Part shown: positions 20,030-27,045 of the stretch, one piece after another
How the letters are laid out: the number at the start of each line of letters is the position of its first letter
How positions within the stretch are numbered: position 1 is the first letter of the stretch
Assembly: GCA_027023165.1 (NCBI GenBank)
Contig: JALVWX010000202.1
Span: 1 to 28,703 of the forward strand
DNA length: 28,703 nucleotides
Direction: 5' to 3'
From: Thermococcus sp.
GTDB taxonomy: Archaea > Methanobacteriota_B > Thermococci > Thermococcales > Thermococcaceae
Notes under the pieces: model-generated
Databases searched by the model: none
Told to the model about the DNA's origin: nothing
What the model saw: only the letters and a program-made list of their open reading frames with translations
Position numbers and translations under genes: made by a program

Positions 20030-20647
20030 TCAGAGATAAGCCATGTCATCCCCACTCTCGGTTTTCATGGCCTGAAGAATCTGAGCAAGAAGCGCGCTTG
20101 CCTCCTTCTCCGACATTCCGACCTTAACGGTGAGGAACTTCATAAGCTCATCCTTGCTGGCACCTTTCTGCATCCTCTCAACGACCATGCCGACGATGCG
20201 GTCAAAGATCTCACCCTCGAACTCTTCCTCCAGACCAAGGGCCGAAACCGCAGAGAGGAGGCCGATGAGGAGAGCCGTAAGGGCGTTGTTGAACTCCTCC
20301 TTGCCGAGGGTGCTCTTGTCAAGGTCAACACGGAGGTAAACGTCATCGTTCATCCCAGAGAGAGTGAACTTCATCATGTTTACACCGTCGTTGAGGCGCA
20401 GTAGAGTGTGGTAGACCTTGAGGCGCTCTTCAGTCGACATCGAGAGTGTTTCCAAGCCAAGGGGGACGAGGAGGTGGATGAACTCCTCCGAAAAGACCAC
20501 CATGAGGGAGAAGGGCATCCTGGGATGTTCCGCGAGATACGTCCCCGGTTGAAGCTCCCTCAGCGTCCAGGGGAGATCCACTATATCCTTCGCAGAATCT
20601 GTTCCCCTTTTCAGCCATTCTATAACCTTCGACTCAACGTCGTCCAC
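20030..20647 (-). CDS. Uncharacterised origin-adjacent protein (YbjN-like fold suspected)
   Basis: A 205-residue soluble acidic protein lying between cdc6 and the origin spacer. The central part (SMSTEERLKVYHTLLRLN, MMKFTLSGMNDDVYLRVDLD, LGKEEFNNALTALL) has the helix-strand-strand-helix rhythm of YbjN / type III chaperone-like domains. The C-terminal 60 residues look helical. I cannot assign a function. The frame is open to 20773, but the extra 42 codons translate an ORB-like element (CFLWRP) and spacer DNA. GTG at 20647 has GGTGATC 4 nt upstream and a TTAATTAA element near 20680-20688, so I place the start there. Confidence 0.65.
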   Translation of the reverse strand: MDDVESKVIEWLKRGTDSAKDIVDLPWTLRELQPGTYLAEHPRMPFSLMVVFSEEFIHLLVPLGLETLSMSTEERLKVYHTLLRLNDGVNMMKFTLSGMNDDVYLRVDLDKSTLGKEEFNNALTALLIGLLSAVSALGLEEEFEGEIFDRIVGMVVERMQKGASKDELMKFLTVKVGMSEKEASALLAQILQAMKTESGDDMAYL

Positions 20648-20742
20648 GGGGATCACCTGAAACACTAAAGTGTTGGGGTTAATTAAGTTTGCACTGGAAG
20701 CAGGACCCCGAAGGCGAAGAACTTCAGATGAAACCGTTGGTC

Positions 20743-20761
20743 TCCACAGGAAACAAAGGGG
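20743..20761 (+). promoter_or_regulatory. ORB element with G-string
   Basis: TCCACAGGAAACAAAGGGG: dyad, A-rich spacer and a 3' G-run on the same strand, the classical archaeal ORB layout. Confidence 0.75.
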
Positions 20762-20767
20762 TTGGTC

Positions 20768-20903
20768 GTACAATTATGTTCGCTCAAACTTTATCTATGC
20801 AAACGTACCAAGGAACACATCCAGTCATTTCCACTGGGCGTGAAATGTACATTTATGTCTGCTGAAAAGAGGACGTTGGTGGACATTACTGTACAATTAA
20901 GTT
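20768..20903 (+). repeat. Three 13-bp direct repeats, consensus GTACAWTTAWGTY
   Basis: GTACAATTATGTT (20768-20780), GTACATTTATGTC (20847-20859) and GTACAATTAAGTT (20891-20903), all in the same orientation, with start-to-start distances of 79 and 44 bp. They are distinct from the ORB motif. Confidence 0.65.
20828..20838. promoter_or_regulatory. mini-ORB-like palindrome
   Basis: TTTCCACTGGG, one mismatch from the palindromic core, between the first two direct repeats. Confidence 0.45.
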
Positions 20904-20946
20904 AAGCAGAGACATTTACGATTCTGAAGAAAGAAAACATATGATT

Positions 20947-20975
20947 ACCCCCAGGGAGTTTTGTTTCCTGTGGAG
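20947..20975 (-). promoter_or_regulatory. Full-length ORB element, left of AT-rich core
   Basis: The minus strand reads CTCCACAGGAAACAAAACTC, then CCTGGGGGT. The dyad faces the AT-rich core and the G-run points outwards. It matches the element at 21228-21255 over its whole length with few differences. Confidence 0.75.
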
Positions 20976-21027
20976 CCAGGTTTTGGCTACTCCCAAGTTT
21001 CGTTCTTGTTCCTAGTGAAACTCCCCC

Positions 21028-21110
21028 TTTTTCTATACAAGTTTTTGTACTTATAGTTAACTATGAACAATGTTCTAAGAATTGTGTATTTACTCCAATA
21101 ATTTGATCTT
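21028..21110. other. AT-rich core, probable duplex-unwinding element
   Basis: 83 bp with 19 G/C (about 23 percent). It includes small palindromes: TACAA-GTTT-TTGTA (21036-21049), ATAGTTAACTAT (21053-21064) and GAACA-A-TGTTC (21065-21075). It lies between inverted full-length ORB elements. Confidence 0.65.
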
Positions 21111-21227
21111 TTGTCCAGCAAAGACAAGCAGCATTTTTAAGATAGCTTAATTGACGTTTGAGTTATGGATTATAAACCCTCTTTTCTTTTTTCAGGGGCC
21201 GTAAATCCATCCATCTCCGAAACCCGG

Positions 21228-21255
21228 CTCCAGTGGAAATGAAACTCTGGGGGGT
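21228..21255 (+). promoter_or_regulatory. Full-length ORB element, right of AT-rich core
   Basis: CTCCAGTGGAAATGAAACTC, then TGGGGGGT. Same architecture as the copy at 20947-20975 but on the opposite strand. Confidence 0.75.
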
Positions 21256-21285
21256 CTTTCAGATGGCCATCGAAAAAGACCTTTA

Positions 21286-21298
21286 TTTCCACTGGAAA
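21286..21298. promoter_or_regulatory. mini-ORB palindrome
   Basis: TTTCCACTGGAAA, a perfect odd palindrome around a central C, 30 bp after the right-hand full ORB. Confidence 0.6.
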
Positions 21299-21367
21299 AA
21301 AGCACCATCAACGGACTTTCTTGGGCAGTGGTGATATGTTTTTAAACCTCCCTTCGAAGCTGATTTC

Positions 21368-22384
21368 ATGATCCCAACGCCGCTCGTGAGGGCACTGCTT
21401 AAGGTCAGGCTGAAGGCCGGGAAGAACCGTCTCCTTCAGATAGCGGCGGCCGTCCTGTTGCTCGCCCTTCTTTTTGCAGTTCTCTTCATGTACTTTGAGA
21501 ACGTTGACTTCTACACCGCCTTCTACTGGGCGGTTATAACGATGGCAACCATTGGCTACGGTGATGTCACCCCCCAGACCGGCGCGGGAAGGGCCGTCGC
21601 AATGGTCGCTTCGGTGGCGGGCATCTCCACATTCACCGCCCTCGTTTCAGTCCTGGCTGAGTACTTCATTTCCTCGTCTCTCAGGAGGATGATGGGAATG
21701 CACCGTGTTAAATACTCCGGGCACTACGTTGTGATCGGACAGGGTAGCAGTATCGAGAGCTGCGTGAGTGAGCTTCTTCTCGCTATGTCTCGGGGTGAGG
21801 CACCCCTGAGGCCCATCGTCGTGGTCTTTCCAAGTGAGGACGAGCGCAAGAAAGCTGAGCTTCCGGAGGAAGTGGAGGTTCTCATAGGCGACCCGACGAA
21901 CGGCGAAACCCTCGAAAGGGCGCACGTCCGGGAGGCCTCGCACGTTATTCTGGCCCTCGAGGACGACTCCAAGTCCGTCTTCGCGACTTTGATGGTTAAG
22001 AGGATGTCGAAGGCACGGGTTCTCGTTGAGGCCCTAAAGGCGGAGAGTGCAGAACTCCTACGGCAGGCAGGTGCAGACAGAGTTATATTGAGCAGAAGCT
22101 TTGCAGGAAGGCTGCTCGCGAGTTCCGTCTTCGAGCCGGAGGTCGTGGACGTCGTTGATGATCTCACCACGGCCTTGGGGCACTACGACATAGCCCTCGT
22201 AGACGGCAGCGGTTTCTGGGGTATGCACTACCTGGATGCAATGAAGCGCCTTCAGGACGAATGCGGCTGCTTCCTCCTCGGGTACTACTTGGACGGTCCT
22301 GTCCTTGCCCCTTCCCTAGATGCGACCATCCCCATGAACTCGAGGCTTATAGTGGTCAAGCCCGCGATTTCCACTGGAAAATGA
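21368..22384 (+). CDS. Potassium channel with RCK (TrkA-N/KTN) domain
   Basis: MthK/Kch-like K+ channel of 338 residues. TM1 is at about 23-42, the pore helix and selectivity filter TIGYGD at 61-66, and TM2 at about 72-100. The RCK Rossmann domain starts near 118 with VVIGQGSS and continues with IGDPTNGETLERAHV. An RCK C-lobe closes the chain. Such channels open tetramerically and RCK rings bind Ca2+ or nucleotides. A TATA-like GTTTTTAAACC ends about 20 nt before the ATG, so the mRNA is probably leaderless. The last codons, ISTGK, are written by a perfect mini-ORB palindrome that runs to within two bases of the stop codon. Confidence 0.93.
   Translation: MIPTPLVRALLKVRLKAGKNRLLQIAAAVLLLALLFAVLFMYFENVDFYTAFYWAVITMATIGYGDVTPQTGAGRAVAMVASVAGISTFTALVSVLAEYFISSSLRRMMGMHRVKYSGHYVVIGQGSSIESCVSELLLAMSRGEAPLRPIVVVFPSEDERKKAELPEEVEVLIGDPTNGETLERAHVREASHVILALEDDSKSVFATLMVKRMSKARVLVEALKAESAELLRQAGADRVILSRSFAGRLLASSVFEPEVVDVVDDLTTALGHYDIALVDGSGFWGMHYLDAMKRLQDECGCFLLGYYLDGPVLAPSLDATIPMNSRLIVVKPAISTGK
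22368..22380. promoter_or_regulatory. mini-ORB palindrome at the 3' end of the K+ channel gene
   Basis: TTTCCACTGGAAA, identical to 21286-21298, inside the last codons of the channel gene. Confidence 0.5.
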
Positions 22385-22473
22385 GGGGTTGACTCTTCCT
22401 CCTGTTTGATTTTACCCCTATCACAGGGATTTTCGGGCAATTCTGTGTGGCTATGTCTTCCCAAATCTTGGAA

Positions 22474-22486
22474 GAAAAGTATATAA
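22474..22486 (+). promoter_or_regulatory. radA promoter TATA box
   Basis: AAAAGTATATAAC about 50-60 nt before the radA ATG; it predicts a leader near 28 nt that contains the GGGTGATG ribosome binding site. Confidence 0.6.
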
Positions 22487-22536
22487 CCCTTCGACTTTTT
22501 ACCCCTATGAAAGGTAGAGGCCTTAGGGTGATGCTC

Positions 22537-23601
22537 ATGCCGAGGAAGAAGAAGACTGAGGATGAAATAAAGGAACTGGAGGAGTTTGAGGAACTGGAAG
22601 TCGTTGAAGAGTCTTCCTCAAGCTCAGCCAAGAAAAAGAAGGAGAAAGAAATCAAAACCCTTGAGGACCTGCCCGGTGTCGGCCCGGCAACCGCCGAGAA
22701 GCTCCGCGAGGCCGGCTACGACAGCATAGAGGCCATAGCCGTTGCCTCTCCTATGGAACTCAAGGAGATAGCCGGCATAAGCGAGGGTGCTGCGCTCAAG
22801 ATCATTCAGGCCGCGAGAGAGGCAGCTAACATCGGAACCTTCATGCGCGCCGACGAATACATGGAGAGGAGGAGCACCGTTGGCAAGATCTCCACCGGAA
22901 GCAAGAGCCTCGACAAGCTCATAGGTGGGGGCGTTGAAACTCAGGCGATAACCGAAGTATTTGGAGAGTTCGGTTCGGGGAAGACCCAGCTGGCCCACAC
23001 CCTTGCCGTCATGGCCCAGCTCCCGAGGGAAGAGGGCGGTCTGAACGGCTCGGTCATCTGGATCGACACCGAGAACACCTTCAGGCCAGAGAGGATAAGG
23101 CAGATAGCCGAAAACCGCGGCCTCGACCCGGACGAGGTCCTCAAGAACATCTACGTCGCGAGGGCCTTCAACAGCAACCATCAGATGCTCCTCATCGAGA
23201 GGGCGGAGGAGATCATCAAGGAGAAGGCCGAGACCGACAGACCCGTCAAGCTCCTCATCGTTGACTCCCTCATGGCCCACTTCAGGAGCGAGTACGTCGG
23301 CAGGGGAACTCTGGCAGAGAGGCAGCAGAAGCTGGCCAAGCACCTCTCCGACCTCCACCGCCTGGCGGACCTCTACGACATAGCCGTCTTCGTCACCAAC
23401 CAGGTTCAGGCGAAGCCCGATGCGTTCTTCGGCGACCCGACGAGGCCGGTTGGCGGGCACATCTTAGCACACAGCGCCACGCTCAGGATATACCTCAGGA
23501 AGGGCAAGGCTGGGAAGCGCGTCGCCAGGCTCATAGACAGTCCGCACCTGCCCGAGGGCGAGGCGATATTCAGGATAACCGAAAAGGGCGTCGAGGACTG
23601 A
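22537..23601 (+). CDS. radA: DNA repair and recombination protein RadA
   Basis: Archaeal Rad51/RecA-type strand-exchange ATPase of 354 residues. A charged N-terminal tail (KKK/EEE and a SSSSS run) leads to a helix-hairpin-helix domain at about 42-105 ([16 protein letters not shown]). The polymerisation motif FMRADEY and the ATPase core follow, with Walker A GEFGSGKT at about 143-150 and Walker B LLIVDSL. There is no intein, unlike some Pyrococcus RadA genes. The frame opens at 22447, but GGGTGATG sits 4-9 nt before ATG 22537 and the protein starts PRKKKTEDE as in relatives. The stop is 35 bp before nucS, which fits the conserved radA-nucS pairing in Thermococcales. Confidence 0.96.
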   Translation: MPRKKKTEDEIKELEEFEELEVVEESSSSSAKKKKEKEIKTLEDLPGVGPATAEKLREAGYDSIEAIAVASPMELKEIAGISEGAALKIIQAAREAANIGTFMRADEYMERRSTVGKISTGSKSLDKLIGGGVETQAITEVFGEFGSGKTQLAHTLAVMAQLPREEGGLNGSVIWIDTENTFRPERIRQIAENRGLDPDEVLKNIYVARAFNSNHQMLLIERAEEIIKEKAETDRPVKLLIVDSLMAHFRSEYVGRGTLAERQQKLAKHLSDLHRLADLYDIAVFVTNQVQAKPDAFFGDPTRPVGGHILAHSATLRIYLRKGKAGKRVARLIDSPHLPEGEAIFRITEKGVED

Positions 23602-23636
23602 GTTAGCTTTTTAACTCCCCTTTTTTATCCGGTTTC
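23602..23636 (+). promoter_or_regulatory. Short spacer with T-tracts and a TATA-like element between radA and nucS
   Basis: It holds GCTTTTTAAC, about 26 nt before the nucS ATG and suited as a TATA box for a leaderless message, and a TTTTTTAT tract that could terminate radA transcripts. Confidence 0.5.
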
Positions 23637-24389
23637 ATGTCGAAAGTTGAGGCAGTGACCAATCCGTCTCGGGAGGAACTCAGACATCTTGTGAATTCGG
23701 CCCTCTCAAGCGAGGCTTTGCTGACGATTTTCGCCCGCTGCAAGGTTCACTACGACGGCAGGGCCAAAAGCGAGCTTGGTTCGGGGGACAGGGTGATAAT
23801 AATCAAACCGGACGGCGCTTTTCTAATCCACCAGAACAGGAAGAGGGAGCCGGTAAACTGGCAGCCGCCCGGGAGCTTCGTTGTTCTTGAAGAGCGCGAC
23901 CCTCCAGTCCTCCGCTCCGTCAGGAGGAAGCCAAGGGAGGTTCTTGAGGTTGAACTCGAGGAGGTATACCTCGTCTCGGTCTTTAAGGCGGAGGACTACG
24001 AGGAGCTTGCTCTAACTGGGAGTGAGGCGGAGATGGCCGAGATGATCTTTGAAACTCCTGAACTCATTGAACCCGGCTTCAAACCGCTCTTCCGCGAGAA
24101 GGACATCGGACACGGAATCGTTGACATCCTAGGGAGGGACGCCAGCGGAAACCTCGTCGTCCTGGAGCTGAAGAGGCGCAGGGCTGAACTCCACGCCGTC
24201 AGCCAGCTCAAGCGCTACGTTGAGGCCCTCAGGGAGGAGCACGGGGAAAGCGTTAGGGGCATCCTCGTGGCGCCATCCCTAACCTCGGGGGCGAGAAAGC
24301 TCCTCGAAAAGGAGAACCTGGAGTTCCGCAGGCTTGAGCCGCCCAAGCGTTCTGGAAAATCCAAAGGCAGACAGACGACGCTCCTTTAA
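23637..24389 (+). CDS. nucS: Mismatch-specific endonuclease EndoMS/NucS
   Basis: PCNA-linked nuclease that cuts both strands at mismatches, part of a non-canonical mismatch repair route. The 250-residue chain has an N-terminal DNA-binding half-barrel (to about 115) and a C-terminal RecB-like nuclease domain. Its active-site residues are GHGIVDILGRD (Asp near 165), LVVLELKRRR (Glu-x-Lys) and a Gln in AVSQLKRYVEAL. The C-terminus is KGRQTTLL and then stop: it starts like a PIP box (QxxL) but lacks the aromatic pair, so PCNA contact may be weak or use another site. The stop overlaps the convergent DUF473-like gene by 4 nt. Confidence 0.93.
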   Translation: MSKVEAVTNPSREELRHLVNSALSSEALLTIFARCKVHYDGRAKSELGSGDRVIIIKPDGAFLIHQNRKREPVNWQPPGSFVVLEERDPPVLRSVRRKPREVLEVELEEVYLVSVFKAEDYEELALTGSEAEMAEMIFETPELIEPGFKPLFREKDIGHGIVDILGRDASGNLVVLELKRRRAELHAVSQLKRYVEALREEHGESVRGILVAPSLTSGARKLLEKENLEFRRLEPPKRSGKSKGRQTTLL

Positions 24390-24769
24390 CCCATCCCAAT
24401 CTCGTGGGGCATCAGTTCGCGGATGCTAACTATCATCATGTTGCGCTTCCTCTCGATTTCGACGACCCTTCCGAGGCCGACCAGCTTCACCCTCGCCCTG
24501 CAGACGGTTACCTCCCTCTCGTCGCTCTCCTCCCAGGGTATCCTGGTCTCAAGCTCTTCCATGCCCAGGAGTTCCGCCAGAAGGCCCTCTGTGCCGATGT
24601 CAATGTCGCTGAAGGGATCGTAGGTCAGGAACAATCTCATGGCCTTCTCCAGCGCTTCCTCCACGGCCAGGACGTTTTTGGCACTCCTAAGCTCTATCGT
24701 TCTGTAGGGGTTTCTCATCAGCTCGTCCAGTACGCGCCGCGAGATGCCCGCTAAGACCACCGCCTCCAT
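24386..24769 (-). CDS. DUF473-like conserved archaeal protein
   Basis: A 127-residue protein beginning MEAVVLAGISRRVLDELMRNPYRTIELRSAKNV, which I recognise as resembling the archaeal DUF473 family; function unknown. It contains no catalytic motif that I can name and no membrane segment. A beta-rich C-terminal half (TVCRARVKLVGLGRVVEIERKRNMMIVSI) may form a small barrel. It lies 9 nt after the PbaB-like gene, so it is most likely the second gene of that unit, and it overlaps nucS tail to tail by 4 nt. Confidence 0.65.
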   Translation of the reverse strand: MEAVVLAGISRRVLDELMRNPYRTIELRSAKNVLAVEEALEKAMRLFLTYDPFSDIDIGTEGLLAELLGMEELETRIPWEESDEREVTVCRARVKLVGLGRVVEIERKRNMMIVSIRELMPHEIGMG

Positions 24770-24778
24770 GCTCTCACC

Positions 24779-25507
24779 TCACAGGTAGATGCTCTCGTAC
24801 TGCTGCTGGGCCTTCTTCCTCGCCTGCTCCATCTGCTCGTGCATCCTCCGGAGCTGCTCCTCTATCATCTTAGCCTCCTGCAGGAGCGGCTCCGTCGAGA
24901 CCTCCAGCGGGACGAGCTTCTTGAGGGCTTCGATGACGTTGGCGGCCGCCTTCGGATCCGGCCTGTCCCCGAAGGTCTCCCCTAAGAGGACGTAGGCGTC
25001 CAGGTTGTTCCTGCTCGCCTCAAGGAGAAGCCTGCCGCTCATGCCCATTATCGAGCCGTACTGGAGGAGCTTAACCCCTTTATCCTCAAGCTCCCTGTTG
25101 AGTTCTTCACGCGCTCCAACGCCCCAGACGTCCATCCGCTCCTTGAAGAAGCCTATCCCGATGCCACCGAGGGATATCACCTTCTCAGCGTTTCTCTCCC
25201 GTAGATAGGTGGTCAGCTCCCTCACTATCTCGTTCACGAGCGTCGGGGCGACGTAGACGTCTGCAACGGCGACGATTATGTTGTCCTTCCCGTAGAAGCG
25301 CAGCGGTGGATTCGGCTTCCCCTCGAGGATGAGCGCCATCGGCGGGATGAACGGGCTTTCAACGTAGCCTATCATCTCCATCCCGAGTTCCTTGGCGAGG
25401 AAGTTGGCCGCTATGTGCCCCACGAGGCCGACTCCGGGATAGCCCTCTATCAGGATGGGCCTCTCAATCTCGGGCAGGACTATGTCCACCGGCTTTTCGT
25501 TTCCCAC
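24779..25507 (-). CDS. pbaB: Proteasome assembly chaperone, PAC2 family (PbaB-like)
   Basis: A 242-residue PAC2-family protein. The core runs from PILIEGYPGVGLVGHIAANFLA to SGRLLLEASRNNLDAYVLLGETFGDRPDPKAA. A C-terminal coiled coil (EEQLRRMHEQMEQARKKAQQQ) ends in IYL. Hydrophobic-Tyr-X at the extreme C-terminus is the HbYX motif used to dock on the proteasome alpha ring, and PbaB of P. furiosus has this arrangement. The divergent MTA phosphorylase next door is also the Pyrococcus context, as I recall it. The frame extends to 25651, but GTG 25507 has GGGTGAG 4 nt upstream and a minus-strand AAATTTAATAACC TATA region near 25540-25552. Confidence 0.87.
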   Translation of the reverse strand: MGNEKPVDIVLPEIERPILIEGYPGVGLVGHIAANFLAKELGMEMIGYVESPFIPPMALILEGKPNPPLRFYGKDNIIVAVADVYVAPTLVNEIVRELTTYLRERNAEKVISLGGIGIGFFKERMDVWGVGAREELNRELEDKGVKLLQYGSIMGMSGRLLLEASRNNLDAYVLLGETFGDRPDPKAAANVIEALKKLVPLEVSTEPLLQEAKMIEEQLRRMHEQMEQARKKAQQQYESIYL

Positions 25508-25561
25508 GCTCTCACCCCCACCCAGGTTTAGTTCCAAAAGGTTATTAAATTTTCGGAAGTA

Positions 25562-25585
25562 GGGGAGTTCTATTTCCACTGGAAC
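25562..25585 (-). promoter_or_regulatory. ORB-like element in a divergent promoter
   Basis: The minus strand reads GTTCCAGTGGAAATAGAACT and then CCCC, the same extension as the 7777 and 18004 copies. It lies between the PbaB-like and MTA phosphorylase promoters. Confidence 0.5.
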
Positions 25586-25631
25586 GGCAACCCTTATATG
25601 AGTGGGGCGAGCAGTTAACATGGTGATGACC

Positions 25632-26405
25632 ATGCCAAGGATAGGCATCATAGGCGGTTCCGGGGTTTATGGCGTCTTCGAGCCGAAGGAGACCGTTAAG
25701 GTTCACACACCGTACGGCAGGCCCTCGGCACCGGTGGAAATAGGCGAAATCGAAGGTGTTGAGGTGGCTTTTATACCGAGGCACGGCAAGCACCACGAGT
25801 TCCCGCCGCATGAGGTTCCCTACAGGGCAAACATCTGGGCGCTACACGAGCTTGGCGTTGAGCGCGTCATAGGTGTTACCGCTGTCGGCTCGCTCCGCGA
25901 GGAGTACAAACCGGGCGACATCGTCATAACCGACCAGTTCATCGACTTCACGAAGAAGAGGGACTACACCTTCTACAACGGCCCTAAAGTGGCCCACGTC
26001 TCGATGGCCGACCCATTCTGCCCTGAGATGAGGAAAATCTTCCACGAGACTGCCAAAGAGCTCGGCTTTCCGGTTCACGAAAAGGGCACCTACGTCTGCA
26101 TTGAAGGCCCGCGCTTTTCTACAAGGGCGGAGAGCTTCATGTTCAGGCAGTACGCCCACATCATCGGAATGACCCTCGTCCCGGAGGTCAACTTGGCGAG
26201 GGAACTCGGAATGTGCTACGTTAACATTGCCACCGTTACAGACTACGACGTCTGGGCAGAGGAGCCGGTGGATGCTCAGGAGGTTCTCAAGGTCATGGCA
26301 GAGAACAACTACAAGGTCCAGGAGCTGCTCAAGAAGGCCATCCCGAGGATTCCAGAGGAGCGGAAGTGCGGCTGTGCCGACGTTCTGAAGAGCATGTTCG
26401 TCTGA
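25632..26405 (+). CDS. mtnP: S-methyl-5'-thioadenosine phosphorylase
   Basis: Phosphorolyses methylthioadenosine (and probably other purine nucleosides) to adenine and methylthioribose 1-phosphate. At 257 residues it equals the P. furiosus enzyme. Motifs are GIIGGSGVY at the N-terminus, [21 protein letters not shown], and [11 protein letters not shown] for the active site. Several cysteines (CPEM, YVCIEGP, GMCYV, CGC near the end) fit the disulfide-stabilised hyperthermophilic type. ATG 25632 is chosen because GGTGATG stands just before it and the fold starts at [10 protein letters not shown]; the frame itself opens at 25602. A CTTATATG TATA-like element lies near 25590-25597. The deaminase-type gene downstream may act on the same metabolite. 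Confidence 0.94.
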   Translation: MPRIGIIGGSGVYGVFEPKETVKVHTPYGRPSAPVEIGEIEGVEVAFIPRHGKHHEFPPHEVPYRANIWALHELGVERVIGVTAVGSLREEYKPGDIVITDQFIDFTKKRDYTFYNGPKVAHVSMADPFCPEMRKIFHETAKELGFPVHEKGTYVCIEGPRFSTRAESFMFRQYAHIIGMTLVPEVNLARELGMCYVNIATVTDYDVWAEEPVDAQEVLKVMAENNYKVQELLKKAIPRIPEERKCGCADVLKSMFV

Positions 26406-26512
26406 CACTTCTTGCCGTTTTTATGTCCATTTTAACGCGTTTATTTTCACTTTTGGACAGCTATGGCAAAAATTTTTAAGCGTTCTTATGATCTGGCTTC
26501 TGGTGGTCTCAA

Positions 26513-26977
26513 ATGCGCAGGGGTGTAATCCTTGCTTCCATAGTGATTTCTGTGGTTTTTCTGCTCTCGGGCTTTGCGAGCGCCTATGAGTTCCAGGCCT
26601 ACGGCTACGTCACCAAGGTCGTCGACGGCGACACGGTCTGGTTCCACTCCTACTACGGCTACCGGGCTGGAGAGACCTTCAAAGTCCGCTTCGCCGACAT
26701 AAACGCCCCCGAGATATACACCGATGAAGGGAAGGAATCCAAGGCCGCTTTGGAGTGGCTCTTCGACACCTACGGCCGCTACGTCTACCTCGACGTTGAC
26801 GACGTTTACGAAACCGACCACTACGGAAGGGTCGTTGCGGTCGTCTACCTGCCGTTCTGGAGCTACGGCTATGCCCTGAACGTCAATGAATGGCTCGTCG
26901 AGGAGGGCTACGCCTCGATATGGGACCACTACAACGAGTTCAACCCCTACTCCTGGAGCCTCTGGGTTCCCATCTGA
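26513..26977 (+). CDS. Secreted staphylococcal-type nuclease (thermonuclease family)
   Basis: A 154-residue protein with a signal peptide or anchor at 1-24 (MRRGVILASIVISVVFLL...ASA) and an SNase domain, so it acts outside the membrane. Active-site equivalents are VVDGDTV (Asp40), the arginine in KVRF (Arg59), Glu67 in INAPE and Arg106 in HYGRVVAVVY. The position matching Ca2+-ligand Asp40 of the S. aureus enzyme is Asn64 here, with Asp62 close by. The C-terminal part is rich in Tyr and Trp and ends soon after the domain. GGTGGT precedes the ATG, and AATTTTTAAG lies about 35-40 nt upstream. Confidence 0.85.
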   Translation: MRRGVILASIVISVVFLLSGFASAYEFQAYGYVTKVVDGDTVWFHSYYGYRAGETFKVRFADINAPEIYTDEGKESKAALEWLFDTYGRYVYLDVDDVYETDHYGRVVAVVYLPFWSYGYALNVNEWLVEEGYASIWDHYNEFNPYSWSLWVPI

Positions 26978-27002
26978 TCTTTTCTCCCCAACCTTTTTAA
27001 CT

Positions 27003-27014
27003 TCCAGAGGAAAC
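27003..27014 (+). promoter_or_regulatory. ORB-like variant upstream of the amidohydrolase
   Basis: TCCAGAGGAAAC with a changed centre, just after the TATA-like CTTTTTAAC (26992-27000). Weakest member of the motif set; it could be chance. Confidence 0.25.
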
Positions 27015-27045
27015 ACACCTTTTCAAAGGAAACCGGGTGGTGCTC

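Larger units (their letters stand above)
20648..21367. other. Candidate chromosomal replication origin (oriC)
   Basis: 720 bp without genes, next to cdc6 and the PolD genes, which is where Pyrococcus oriC lies. It contains full ORB-like elements at 20743-20761, 20947-20975 and 21228-21255, and palindromic cores at 20828-20838 and 21286-21298. An AT-rich core spans 21028-21110 (19 G/C in 83 bases by hand count). Three 13-bp direct repeats start at 20768, 20847 and 20891. The two longest ORB-like elements are in opposite orientation on either side of the AT-rich core. The main genes on both sides point away from it. Assignment is by motif and context, not by experiment. Confidence 0.85.

Noticed and set aside
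20648..20773. N-terminal extension of the uncharacterised gene to an ATG at 20773
   Set aside because: The extension translates an ORB-like element and AT-rich spacer, while GTG 20647 has a strong GGTGATC site.
20741..21298. CRISPR-like array suggested by recurring TCCANNGGAAAC units
   Set aside because: Spacing is irregular, copies occur in both orientations and inside genes, and there are no cas genes. The units fit origin-recognition elements instead.
22624..23460. 278-codon open frame on the minus strand
   Set aside because: It is antisense to radA, with shadow-type composition.
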